In this document: positions 1-7,594 of the stretch, piece after piece
Position numbering within the stretch: position 1 is the first letter of the stretch
Layout of the letters: the number at the start of each line of letters is the position of its first letter
NCBI GenBank assembly: GCA_021790615.1
Contig: JAJYGW010000310.1
Location: forward strand, 1-47,362
Reading direction: 5' to 3'
From: Actinomycetes bacterium
Lineage (GTDB): Bacteria > Actinomycetota > Acidimicrobiia > Acidimicrobiales > JAKAOS01
DNA length: 47,362 bases
Program-made: the position numbers and the translations under genes
The notes under the pieces: generated by a model
The model's input: the letters and a program-made list of their open reading frames with translations, nothing else
Databases searched by the model: none
Told to the model about the DNA's origin: nothing

Positions 1-333
1 CGGTCCGGCGAACACGTAGCGGGCCCCACGGACCTTGGCGACCAACCGCTCGGAGGCAAACGGATCGCTCGCCTCCAGAGGGTGCGAGCCTCCCTCGAGC
101 TCGCCAGCGCCTGCGCTCGCCACCTCGATCTCGGCTCGCAAGCTCTCCGCGAAGTAGTCGACGACCTTCTTCGCGAGCTCGCTCGCGTTCTCCTGGAACC
201 CAAATGGGGTGTCGAGCAGCACCGCCGGCACGGGACCAGGCCCCATCCGCTCGAGCACGTGGCGGTGGACCTTGACCATGGTCGGCGCTGTCTCTCCGGA
301 GCCCATGATCGTCAGGATGCGAGGCACGGTCAC
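1..333 (-). CDS. Partial peptidase S51 / cyanophycinase-like protein
   Basis: Only the first 111 codons are in the window; the gene runs off the left edge. The GTG at 333 follows an in-frame TGA immediately upstream, and a second GTG lies at 327. The product begins TVPRILTIMGSGETAPTMVK and continues with a LLDTPFGFQENA segment. A beta strand followed by MGSGE-type glycine-rich loop near the N terminus resembles class I glutamine amidotransferase-like/S51 (cyanophycinase, dipeptidase E) proteins. The catalytic Ser-His region would lie beyond the edge, so activity cannot be judged. It follows the DUF2017 gene after 67 bases on the same strand and may belong to the ctaA-clpS transcription unit. 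The family call is an inference from the N-terminal fold signature. Confidence 0.45.
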   Translation of the reverse strand, partial: MTVPRILTIMGSGETAPTMVKVHRHVLERMGPGPVPAVLLDTPFGFQENASELAKKVVDYFAESLRAEIEVASAGAGELEGGSHPLEASDPFASERLVAKVRGARYVFAGP

Positions 334-400
334 TCAGGCACCCCCGGGAACACATCGACCTCACCAGGCGACCTCATCAGAGCAACCTCACCGGGCGATC

Positions 401-997
401 TCACCAATCCGGCCGCGGCGGCCAGGAGGGGCGCGGTGTGCCGTCCCAGCGCAGGCCACCGAGGGGTTCGCCCCAGGGGTCCTCCGGGACGAGGTCGTCG
501 GCCCCCGCGACGGGATCGGGCAGCCACTGCTCCATGACGTCGATCAGCTCCGCTTGCAGCATGGTCAGGTACTGGTAGATCACCGCCTCGGTCTCTGGCG
601 CATCGTCGGGGATGCCGACGTCCTCGTCGGTGACGCCGAGGACGGTACCGAGCACCAGCCGCAGATCGTTCAATGCAGCCATCCAGGCTGCCGTGGTCTC
701 CTCGTCGAGATGTGTCGCGTGCGCGTATTGCCGCAGCGTCTCGAGCGACGAGAGGTGCGACTCGAGCAGCTCGCGCCGGGTGGACTGTTCGTAGATCTGC
801 TCCGCTTCCTCGTCCCGCACGTAGGCGCGCGGGAAGAGGCGCCGCACACTCTCCGGCAGCGGCTGCTCGATCCCGACACCGCGGAGCAGAGCTGCCAGCT
901 CCTTCGGTAGCATCTCGAGCAGGGCGCGCTCCTCGGGTGGGAGGTGCAGCTCGCATCCCCGCTGCTTCCGGGTCATACGGATCCGCCGCCGCATCAT
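401..997 (-). CDS. DUF2017 family protein
   Basis: The product is a 198-aa, acidic, largely helical soluble protein with no signal peptide or membrane segment. It matches what I know of DUF2017, an actinobacterial family of unknown function that usually sits directly beside clpS, as here. The ATG at 997 overlaps the clpS stop by 4 bases (ATGA), supporting both the start and translational coupling. The N terminus is basic (MMRRRIRMTRKQRG); the middle holds Leu/Glu-rich helices, and the tail is Pro/Trp-rich. The constant pairing with the ClpS adaptor suggests a role around ClpAP/ClpCP proteolysis, but no function is established. Confidence 0.8.
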   Translation of the reverse strand: MMRRRIRMTRKQRGCELHLPPEERALLEMLPKELAALLRGVGIEQPLPESVRRLFPRAYVRDEEAEQIYEQSTRRELLESHLSSLETLRQYAHATHLDEETTAAWMAALNDLRLVLGTVLGVTDEDVGIPDDAPETEAVIYQYLTMLQAELIDVMEQWLPDPVAGADDLVPEDPWGEPLGGLRWDGTPRPSWPPRPDW

Positions 998-1353
998 GTC
1001 CCGCTCTGCTCCATCGTCGCCCAGAGCCCGTGCTGGTGGAGCCGCGCGACGTCGAGCTCGGCCCGCTCACGGGGCCCGCTCGAGACGACGGCCCGACCTT
1101 TCGTGTGCACGTCCATCATCAACTTGTGCGCCTTCTCTCTGGAGTACCCGAACAGCTTCTGGAACACGAACGTGACGTAGCTCATCAGGTTGATCGGGTC
1201 GTTCCAGACGATGACGAGCCAGGGGAGATCTGGCTTGACCGTCTCTTCCACCTCCGGCCGTTCGACCTCGGCCGGAGCTGTGCTCATCGCAGGCGAAACG
1301 CTCATGACCGCCATGCCGGACCTGGGACCCATCTCAGGCTCGAGCGGGGTCAA
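994..1353 (-). CDS. clpS: ATP-dependent Clp protease adaptor ClpS
   Basis: The 119-aa ClpS delivers N-degron substrates to the Clp AAA+ unfoldase. The core is recognisable from about residue 42: LPWLVIVWNDPINLMSYV, including the WNDP segment that forms the N-degron pocket, then FQKLFGYSREKAHKLMMDVH and the GRAVVSSGPRERAE segment. About 40 poorly conserved residues precede it, consistent with the flexible ClpS N-terminal extension. The ATG at 1353 overlaps the ctaA stop by 4 bases, which favours this start over the internal ATGs at codons 8, 14, 17 and 23. The gene is followed by DUF2017 with another 4-base overlap. Confidence 0.92.
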   Translation of the reverse strand: MTPLEPEMGPRSGMAVMSVSPAMSTAPAEVERPEVEETVKPDLPWLVIVWNDPINLMSYVTFVFQKLFGYSREKAHKLMMDVHTKGRAVVSSGPRERAELDVARLHQHGLWATMEQSGT

Positions 1354-2366
1354 GCGGCCGGGAACGGGGTCACCGATGCCGGCGCCACCGGTGCCGGCGC
1401 CGCCAACCTCGTAGCCAGCTCGACCTCAGCGGGCGCCCCGCCGCCGAGCTCCTGTGCCGCCGGGGCGGGCTCCGCATGCTCGTGAAGGCTCAGGTACAGG
1501 CCGATCGAGGCGATCCAGAGGAGGGTCACACCGGCGAGATGGAACTCGACGATGTACGCGGCGTCGTGCAGGAAGTACTGGGTGTATCCGAGCGCTCCCT
1601 GGATGATCACGAGCTCGAACATCGTCCTTGCTCGTCGCTGGATGCGCTCGGGCGCCTTGGCGTGATGGAACGCGAACTGGCTGGCGGTGACGAGCCCGAG
1701 CAGGAGCCACGCGAGGGAGCTGTGCAGCTCCGCAACGTCACGAAACGCGAGCGGAACCCTCGGCGCCCCAGGACTGCCGGCGTGAGGTCCCGCCCCGGTG
1801 ACGATCGTGCCCGCCAGGGTGACCACGCCGAGCGCCAGCAACAGGACACGCACCAGCCATCGCAGGTCCCTCGAGACGAGCGGTTCCACCGGGCCTGTGG
1901 CTGTCGCGTCCGGGATGCGTGATCGGTGGTACATCCAGATCGCATCGGCGAGCACCGCGATCGTGAGGATGAAATGCAGGGCGACGAGGTACGGGTTCAG
2001 CTTGAAGAGCACGACGAGCCCGCCGAGCACGATCTGGGCGACGAGGCCGAGGATGAGCCCGAACGCCGGCCGCGAGATGTCGCGCCGCTCGGGCCGGCGG
2101 AGCAGAGCGGCGACAAGAGCAACGACAGAGACCACGCTGACCGCCACGGTGAAGCCGCGGTTCAGGTCCTCCACCATGGGGTGGAACGAGACGGCGGCGA
2201 GGAGACGGTGCTGGTAGCACGACGGCCAGTCGGGGCACCCGAGGCCGGAACCCGTGAGCCGGACGGCGCCGCCGGTGAGCACGAGCAGGGCGTACAACAC
2301 GACCGACGCCAGCGCGACCTTCCGGACGGCGCCGGGCGAGACCGAGAGCCTTCGTACCGCCTGCAC
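1350..2366 (-). CDS. ctaA: Heme A synthase (COX15/CtaA family)
   Basis: CtaA is an integral membrane protein that oxidises the C8 methyl of heme O to a formyl group, giving heme A for the aa3 oxidase. The 338-aa product has about eight hydrophobic helices, the motif GGAVRLTGSGLGCPDWPSC after TM1 and GTIVTGAGPHAG at the start of the second half, both typical of COX15/CtaA. Conserved His residues occur in ALHFILT, DVAELHSSLAW and VEFHLAGV. The reading frame stays open far upstream, but the conserved protein starts near the GTG at 2366. A TACCAT -10 box 8 nt before this GTG supports a leaderless start. The gene is divergent from ctaB, the preceding pathway step, and coupled to clpS downstream. 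Confidence 0.92.
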   Translation of the reverse strand: MQAVRRLSVSPGAVRKVALASVVLYALLVLTGGAVRLTGSGLGCPDWPSCYQHRLLAAVSFHPMVEDLNRGFTVAVSVVSVVALVAALLRRPERRDISRPAFGLILGLVAQIVLGGLVVLFKLNPYLVALHFILTIAVLADAIWMYHRSRIPDATATGPVEPLVSRDLRWLVRVLLLALGVVTLAGTIVTGAGPHAGSPGAPRVPLAFRDVAELHSSLAWLLLGLVTASQFAFHHAKAPERIQRRARTMFELVIIQGALGYTQYFLHDAAYIVEFHLAGVTLLWIASIGLYLSLHEHAEPAPAAQELGGGAPAEVELATRLAAPAPVAPASVTPFPAA

Positions 2367-2374
2367 GTCTGACG

Positions 2375-2380
2375 ATGGTA
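2375..2380 (-). promoter_or_regulatory. Probable -10 box of ctaA
   Basis: TACCAT on the minus strand, separated by 8 nt from the chosen GTG start of ctaA with no Shine-Dalgarno sequence between. This geometry recurs in front of many genes here and fits leaderless initiation. Confidence 0.45.
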
Positions 2381-2450
2381 GGACCGGCCAAGCTCCGCCG
2401 TGACCAGGTGCGGGAGAGCGGCCGAAGGACAGACGGTCCTGCCCCGCACC

Positions 2451-2456
2451 TACACT
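2451..2456 (+). promoter_or_regulatory. Probable -10 box of ctaB
   Basis: TACACT, 9 nt before the GTG start of ctaB, with no purine-rich ribosome-binding site between. A -35 hexamer is not convincing. The ctaA and ctaB -10 boxes face away from each other about 70 bp apart, so one intergenic regulator could reach both heme O/A genes. Confidence 0.45.
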
Positions 2457-2465
2457 GAGCCGACA

Positions 2466-3395
2466 GTGGCTCAGATCACCCCACTCTCGGCTTCTGTCGG
2501 CGCGGCCACGGTGTCGACGTCCAAAGCAGAGCGGCTCCGCGGGTTCATCGCGCTGACCAAGCCCCGCATCATCGAGCTGCTGCTCATCACGACGGTGCCG
2601 ACGATGTTCGTAGCCCGCCGCGGCGTCCCTTCCGGGTGGCTGATCCTCGCCACTCTGGTCGGCGGAACGCTCTCGGCCGGCGGGGCGAACGCCACCAACA
2701 TGGTCATCGACCGCGACATCGATGCCGTCATGAAGCGGACTTCGAAGCGGCCCCTCGTCACGGGCACCGTGCAGCCGGTCGAGGCGCTCGTCTTCGCAGT
2801 CGCGCTCGAGGCGGCGGCATTCGCGATCTTCGCCGCCTTCGTGAACGTGCTGTCGGCAGTGCTCGCGCTCGCCGCCGCGCTCTTCTACGTCTTCGTGTAC
2901 TCGATCGGCCTGAAGCGCCGCTCGAAGCAGAACATCGTGATCGGCGGAGCCGCAGGCGCAGTGCCCGTCCTCGTGGGCTGGACGGCAGTGACCGACCACC
3001 TCGCGTGGGCACCCGTCGTGCTCTTCGCCCTCATCGTCATCTGGACTCCGTCCCACTTCTGGGCGCTCGCGGTGAAGTACCGCGAGGACTACGAACGAGC
3101 AGAGGTTCCGATGCTTCCGGTGGTCGAGCAGTTCGAGAAGGTGGCGCTCCAGATCATCGGGTACTCGGTGGCGCTCGTGGTCGTCTCGTTCGTGTTCGGC
3201 TGGGTGGCACACATGGGGCCCGTCTATTGGGCGGCGGCGCTGGTCGCCGGCATCCTCTACCTGATCGACGCGGTCCGCCTTAAGTTCGAAGGCGGCTCTC
3301 CGAAGGCGGCGATGCGCCTCTTCGGCTACTCGATCACGTACGTCACCGTGGTCTTCGTGGCGATGGCCGTCGACGTCGTCGTGCGGTACCACTGA
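2466..3395 (+). CDS. ctaB: Protoheme IX farnesyltransferase (heme O synthase)
   Basis: CtaB is a UbiA-type membrane prenyltransferase that adds a farnesyl group to heme b to make heme O. The 309-aa protein has about nine hydrophobic helices and the two Asp-rich loops: NMVIDRDIDAVMKRTSKRPL after TM2 and the YREDYERAEVPMLPVV loop. The start is set at GTG 2466 (VAQITPLSAS) because a TACACT -10 lies just upstream; an ATG at 2400 would place the promoter inside the gene. It is divergent from ctaA, with which it forms the heme B to O to A route. The oxidase subunits that use heme A lie at 30671-33731 and 41774-42373. Confidence 0.94.
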   Translation: MAQITPLSASVGAATVSTSKAERLRGFIALTKPRIIELLLITTVPTMFVARRGVPSGWLILATLVGGTLSAGGANATNMVIDRDIDAVMKRTSKRPLVTGTVQPVEALVFAVALEAAAFAIFAAFVNVLSAVLALAAALFYVFVYSIGLKRRSKQNIVIGGAAGAVPVLVGWTAVTDHLAWAPVVLFALIVIWTPSHFWALAVKYREDYERAEVPMLPVVEQFEKVALQIIGYSVALVVVSFVFGWVAHMGPVYWAAALVAGILYLIDAVRLKFEGGSPKAAMRLFGYSITYVTVVFVAMAVDVVVRYH

Positions 3396-3408
3396 GCGCT
3401 GCTGCGGC

Positions 3409-3429
3409 CCGGGCTGGGAGAGCTCCCGG
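3409..3429. terminator. Weak hairpin between convergent ctaB and ABC permease genes
   Basis: CCGGG (3409-3413) can pair with CCCGG (3425-3429) across an 11-base loop in the 34-base gap between two convergent genes. There is no T-tract. Termination is inferred from position only. Confidence 0.25.
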
Positions 3430-4149
3430 TCACTCCCAGCGAAACGTCAGCGCCGCCACAGCAGGCGCCACCACCGCCCACGCCACCAGCACGACCCAGG
3501 ATTCGAGCGGTGGAGCGATGCCCTGGCCAAGGGCGGGATGGAGTGCATCCGTCAGCGCCGCAGCCGGGAGCAGGCGGGCGAAGGCAGCGAACCCGCTCAG
3601 CTTTCCGAGGGGGAACACTACGCCGCCGATGAGGAGCAGTACCAGGTAGACGCCGTTCGCGAGGGCGAGGTTGATCTCGGCCCTGAGGGTCCCCGCCATG
3701 GCGAGGGCTGTGCCGGCAAAGGCGAACGTGGCGAGCAACGCAGCGAGGACTGCCAGACCCGCGGCCGGGTGAGGCCGCCAGCCGAGACCGAGGGCGATCG
3801 CCCCCAGGACGACCACCTGCAGGATCTCCACGAGCAGGACCGAGATCACCTTGGCCAGGAGCAGTCTCGGCCTTCCGAGCGGTGTGGTGCCGAGGCGCTT
3901 CAGGACGCCGTAGCTGCGCTCGAACCCTGTCGCGATCCCGAGCGACACCATGGCCGTCGACATGACGGCGAGCGCGAGCACTCCCGGTGCGAGGAAGTCG
4001 ACGGGATGACGGGTCCCGGTCGGCAGGACGTGGACGAGGGAGAAGAAGATCAGCAGGAAGGCGGGGATGCCGACCGTGACGAGAAGCGTCTCTCCCCGCT
4101 CGAGGGTCATGCGCACCTCCGCTCCGACCTGTGCCCGCAGTGCCCTCAT
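3430..4149 (-). CDS. ABC-2 type transporter permease
   Basis: The 239-aa membrane protein has six predicted hydrophobic helices, starting with LLVTVGIPAFLLIFFSLVHV and including FLAPGVLALAVMSTAMVSLG and LVLLLIGGVVFPLG. The segment FERSYGVLKRLGTTPLGRPRLLLAK is characteristic of ABC-2 permeases of the daunorubicin/multidrug exporter type. The ATG at 4149 overlaps the ATPase stop by 4 bases, so an exporter complex of two ATPases and two permeases is likely. The substrate cannot be predicted. It ends convergently with ctaB. Confidence 0.88.
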   Translation of the reverse strand: MRALRAQVGAEVRMTLERGETLLVTVGIPAFLLIFFSLVHVLPTGTRHPVDFLAPGVLALAVMSTAMVSLGIATGFERSYGVLKRLGTTPLGRPRLLLAKVISVLLVEILQVVVLGAIALGLGWRPHPAAGLAVLAALLATFAFAGTALAMAGTLRAEINLALANGVYLVLLLIGGVVFPLGKLSGFAAFARLLPAAALTDALHPALGQGIAPPLESWVVLVAWAVVAPAVAALTFRWE

Positions 4150-5060
4150 CGGTCTCGGCGCTCTCCTTCCGCCCGGACGAGTCGGAGGAACACCTCCTCG
4201 AGGCGTTCCCGGCCTACCCGCAGGTCGGTGAGCGAGACGCCGCGCTCTGCGAGCCAGGCTGTGAGATGCGCGACGAGCGAAGGGCTCGAGGGGCTCACGA
4301 CGCGGTAGTCGCGCGGACCGTCCGCCACGACCTCGACGCCGAGAGCAGCCGCGAGCTCGAGGACGTCGATCTCCCGGTCGACTGCGAAGCGCACCTCCTC
4401 CTCGCCTCCGCCCACCTCCCCCGGCGCGCCCGCCGCCACGACCCGTCCCCGGTCGATGATCACCACGCGCTCGGCGAGGCGCTCGACCTCGTCCAGCTCG
4501 TGACTCGTCATGAGGACGCCGACGCCCTCGTTCCGGCACGCCGAGATGACGTCGCGCACGGCGAGACGTCCGGCGGGGTCGACCCCGGCAGTGGGTTCGT
4601 CCAAGAAGAGCACGCGTGGGCGGCCGACGAGCGCGAGCGCGAGCAGCAGCCGCTGCTGCTCGCCGCCCGACAACCGCTTGAACGGGCTGCCGGCGACGCC
4701 GGTCAGCCCGAGCAGGTCGAGGAGCTCAGCCGGGGAGCGCGGGTCGTCGTAGTAAGAGGCGAACAAGGCGAGCACGCGGCGGGGGCTCATCACGGCGTAG
4801 ACGCCGCCGCGCTGCAGCATCACGCCGATCCGGGGGACGAGCCGGGTGTGGTCGGAGATCGGGTCGAGCCCGAGCACTCGTACGCGGCCCGCGGTCGGGC
4901 GGCGATATCCCTCCAGTGTCTCTACCGCTGTGGTCTTGCCGGCTCCGTTCGGTCCGAGGACGGCGACGATCTCACCGGCGTCAACGCTGAAGCTGATCCC
5001 GTCGAGGGCGACGCGCTCGCCATAGTGGACGTGCAGATCCTCGGCGTCGATCGCGCTCAT
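4146..5060 (-). CDS. ABC transporter ATP-binding protein (ABC-2 exporter type)
   Basis: The 304-aa nucleotide-binding subunit has Walker A GPNGAGKT (37-44), signature LSGGEQQ (130-136), Walker B LFLDEP (151-156) followed by TAGVDP, and the H-loop in MTSHELDEVERLA. The roughly 80-residue C-terminal extension is typical of DrrA/CcmA-like exporters. The start at ATG 5060 (MSAIDAEDLHVHYG) is the natural beginning of the fold; the longer open frame upstream lies within the regulator gene. Only 19 bases separate it from the regX3-like stop, so the exporter is probably co-transcribed with the two-component system and may be its target or its sensory partner. Confidence 0.92.
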   Translation of the reverse strand: MSAIDAEDLHVHYGERVALDGISFSVDAGEIVAVLGPNGAGKTTAVETLEGYRRPTAGRVRVLGLDPISDHTRLVPRIGVMLQRGGVYAVMSPRRVLALFASYYDDPRSPAELLDLLGLTGVAGSPFKRLSGGEQQRLLLALALVGRPRVLFLDEPTAGVDPAGRLAVRDVISACRNEGVGVLMTSHELDEVERLAERVVIIDRGRVVAAGAPGEVGGGEEEVRFAVDREIDVLELAAALGVEVVADGPRDYRVVSPSSPSLVAHLTAWLAERGVSLTDLRVGRERLEEVFLRLVRAEGERRDR

Positions 5061-5079
5061 CCGGCCGGCAGCGCTCCGC

Positions 5080-5901
5080 TCAGTTGCGAGGGGTCTCGAA
5101 GCGGTACCCGACGCCCCGGATGGTCGTGATGAGCGCGGGATTCGACGGGTCTTCCTCGATGCGGGAACGCAACCGCTTGATGTGCACGTCGAGCGTCTTC
5201 GTGTCGCCCACGTAGTCGAGGCCCCAGACACGATCGATCAGATTGTCGCGGGTGACCACACGCCCGGCGTTCGCGAGGAGGATCTCGAGGATCTCGAACT
5301 CCTTGAGCGGCAGCTTGACCTCTCTGCCGCGCACGACGCACTCGTGACGGCCGACGTCGAGCGTGACGTCTCCCTCCGCCAGCACCTCGTTCGCCGAGGC
5401 ATCGACCCGGAGCCGGTCGAGGAGGCTCGTCGGGGGTGGGGAGGCAGCCTCGTCGGCGGCCGCGGCGGAACGCGGCGCCGGCTGTGTCGGGATCGTGCGG
5501 ATCGCGCCGGTCGTCTGCCCCTCGTGCCGCCGCAGCACGGCCCGCATGCGCGATACGAGCTCCCGAAAGCGGTACGGCTTGGACACGTAGTCGTCCGCAC
5601 CGACCTCCAAGCCGACCACCGTGTCGAGCTCGGTCGTCTTCGCGGTCACCATGATTATCGGCACCGTCGATCGAGCCCGGATGGCACGGCAGACGTCTAT
5701 GCCGGACATCCGCGGGAGCATGACGTCGAGGAGCACGAGATCGGGGCTGTCCTGCTCGAAACGTTCCATCGCTTCGACGCCGTCCCGGGCGATCGAGATC
5801 TCGAAGCCCTCGCGTTCCAAGCTCACAACCAGTGCTTCAACGAACGACTCCGAATCCTCCACGATCAGCACTCGGGTGGGCGCCGCTGTGGTGGTGGTCA
5901 T
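5080..5901 (-). CDS. OmpR/PhoB-family response regulator (RegX3-like)
   Basis: The 273-aa cytoplasmic transcription factor has a receiver domain (about 10-122) with phospho-acceptor D59 in LVLLDVMLP, T86 and K108 in DDYVSKPY. A winged-helix DNA-binding domain spans about 177-271 (KLPLKEFEILEILLANAGRV and HIKRLRSRIEEDP). The two are joined by an unusually long Ala/Pro-rich linker (about 125-175), making the protein some 45 residues longer than ordinary RegX3/PhoB. It starts 3 bases after the kinase stop. By homology and pairing it would be the phosphate-type RegX3 partner of the SenX3-like kinase. phoU lies about 8 kb away on the same strand. Confidence 0.9.
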   Translation of the reverse strand: MTTTTAAPTRVLIVEDSESFVEALVVSLEREGFEISIARDGVEAMERFEQDSPDLVLLDVMLPRMSGIDVCRAIRARSTVPIIMVTAKTTELDTVVGLEVGADDYVSKPYRFRELVSRMRAVLRRHEGQTTGAIRTIPTQPAPRSAAAADEAASPPPTSLLDRLRVDASANEVLAEGDVTLDVGRHECVVRGREVKLPLKEFEILEILLANAGRVVTRDNLIDRVWGLDYVGDTKTLDVHIKRLRSRIEEDPSNPALITTIRGVGYRFETPRN

Positions 5902-5904
5902 CGA

Positions 5905-7155
5905 TCAGCTCGTCCTCGGCTTCAGCGGCAGGCGGAAGATGAACGTGGAGCCTTCGCCCTCGCGCGACTCGACCTGCACACTTCCCTGGTGGTTTGCGGC
6001 CACATGGCGGACGATAGCGAGGCCGAGCCCGGTTCCGCCCGTCGAGCGCCCGCGGCCGGGGTCCACCCGGTAGAAGCGCTCGAAGATCCGCTCGAGATCC
6101 CGTGCCGGGATGCCGAGTCCGGTGTCGGTCACCCGCACGACTGCTGCCTCTCCCTCCCTGGCGCCGGTCATCGTCACCTTGCTGTGCTCGTACGAGAACT
6201 TCACGGCGTTCTCGAGGAGGTTGTAGATGGCCGAGGTGAGCTGCCGCCGGTCGCCGATCAGCATGAGCTCGGGTGACGGCTCGTCCACGACGAGCTCGAC
6301 ATCGTTCTGCTCCGCGGCGGACCTGACGCGCTCCACCGCCTCGGCCATCACGAGGTTGAGTGGCACCGGCTCGCGTGGTGGCGAGGACTCGTTCTCGATC
6401 CGCGAGAGGTCGATGAGGTCGTCGATGACCCGACTGATCCGGAAGGCCTCATGGTGGATCCGCTGAGCGAGGCGGCGCGCAACCTGCGGCTCGGTCTCCC
6501 CGAGGAGTGTCTCGGCGAGGAGTCCGAGCGCTCCCATCGGGGTCTTGAGCTCGTGGGACACGTTGGCGACGAAGTCCCGACGCACCTCCTCCAGCCGGCG
6601 GTGCTCGCTGATGTCCTCGATGACCGCGATCGTGCCGAGCGAGCGGGAGCCGTTGTCGATGCTCTCCGTCCGGACGGTAAGAGTGCGCCGCGGTGGGCCG
6701 TAGAGCTCGATCGTGCGCTCCTCCGAGCCTCCGAGCGGCGTCGTCTCGAGCAGCTCCTCGACCGCCTGAGCCGCGATGGCGTCTCCGTGGCGCCCGCTCA
6801 TGAGCGCCGCAGCGCGGTGGTTGGAGAAGACGGTGTCCCCCGACTCGTCGACGATCACGACGGCAAGGTGGAGCGCGTCGAGCGCACGCCGGAGCCGGAT
6901 CGTCTCGGAGGTCGTCTCGGTCACTGCTTCCGCCGCGGCGTCCGTCGCCCGCTCGAGGTGAGCGAGCGACTCCTCGAGGTTCCGGCTCTCCAGGGGGGTG
7001 TCGGACCCGAGGCGAGTGGCGACCACACCGAGGCGCTGCCGGAGTGCGCGGCGCCCACGCCGCGGGCTCAGCCAGGCGACGAGACCGAGGAGTATCACCG
7101 CACCGCCACCCGCCAGCACGATGTCGAGCACGGTCACGTGCACGACTGTTCTCAC
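5905..7155 (-). CDS. Sensor histidine kinase (SenX3-like)
   Basis: The 416-aa membrane kinase has one N-terminal TM (about 9-29), a basic stop-transfer region and a helical linker. A PAS-like domain (about 88-185, including LHLAVVIVDESGDTVFSN) follows, then the H-box FVANVSHELKTP with phospho-His H201. The N-box is YNLLENAVKFS (311-321) and the G-boxes are DTGLGIP (344-350) and GTGLGLAI (374-381). A single TM plus PAS domain with no large extracellular sensor is the SenX3/PhoR arrangement used for phosphate sensing with PhoU. The start is GTG 7155; later in-frame GTGs are possible. The 115-base gap to the divergent secretion cassette must hold both promoters. Confidence 0.9.
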   Translation of the reverse strand: MRTVVHVTVLDIVLAGGGAVILLGLVAWLSPRRGRRALRQRLGVVATRLGSDTPLESRNLEESLAHLERATDAAAEAVTETTSETIRLRRALDALHLAVVIVDESGDTVFSNHRAAALMSGRHGDAIAAQAVEELLETTPLGGSEERTIELYGPPRRTLTVRTESIDNGSRSLGTIAVIEDISEHRRLEEVRRDFVANVSHELKTPMGALGLLAETLLGETEPQVARRLAQRIHHEAFRISRVIDDLIDLSRIENESSPPREPVPLNLVMAEAVERVRSAAEQNDVELVVDEPSPELMLIGDRRQLTSAIYNLLENAVKFSYEHSKVTMTGAREGEAAVVRVTDTGLGIPARDLERIFERFYRVDPGRGRSTGGTGLGLAIVRHVAANHQGSVQVESREGEGSTFIFRLPLKPRTS

Positions 7156-7270
7156 TCCAACAGCCTGTCACGCCGGCGCAACCTTCGTGTACGATCAAGC
7201 ACTTCTCGGTCGTAGATCGACCCGCCGAACCCGCTCGCCGTTCACCGGCATGCACCCGGAGGTCGATCCA

Positions 7271-7594
7271 ATGACCGGCTCTGCTTCGCTGCTCGCGTCT
7301 GCTCCTCACCTCATCGCGGGCATCGTCTCGCTCCATCCGAATGCCGGCAACTTGCCCGGCGGAGCCGAGCTCGAGCGCCTGGCCGGCGGTCTCGGCTTCT
7401 GGGCACTCATGGCGTCGCTCGTCGGTCTCGTCCTCGGGGCGGCGGCCTGGGCGCTCGGGAGCCACACCAACAACTACCAGTACTCGTCATCCGGGCGGCG
7501 TGCTGTCCTCGTCTCCGCGCTGGCTGCCCTCGTCGTCGGGGCCGCCCCTGAAGTCATCAACTTCCTGTTCGGTGCCGGGAAGGCGATGAGGTGA
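7271..7594 (+). CDS. DUF6112/VirB2-like small membrane protein
   Basis: The 107-aa protein has a hydrophobic N terminus, two predicted TM helices (about 39-63 and 76-101) and a short polar hairpin, GSHTNNYQYSSSGRR. This is pilin-like VirB2/TrbC topology. It resembles the DUF6112 family that opens actinobacterial conjugation modules beside SCO6880-type proteins. The start is ATG 7271, preceded by GGAGG 9 nt upstream; the ATG at 7250 lacks such a site. The next gene overlaps by 4 bases. It is the first gene of a five-gene cassette and could be the minor pilin or channel-lining subunit. Confidence 0.65.
   Translation: MTGSASLLASAPHLIAGIVSLHPNAGNLPGGAELERLAGGLGFWALMASLVGLVLGAAAWALGSHTNNYQYSSSGRRAVLVSALAALVVGAAPEVINFLFGAGKAMR

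Noticed and set aside
2367..3392. Long N-terminal extension of the ctaA frame across the ctaB gene
   Set aside because: The extension is His/Asp/Arg-rich antisense translation of ctaB; the conserved CtaA sequence and a -10 box place the start at 2366.
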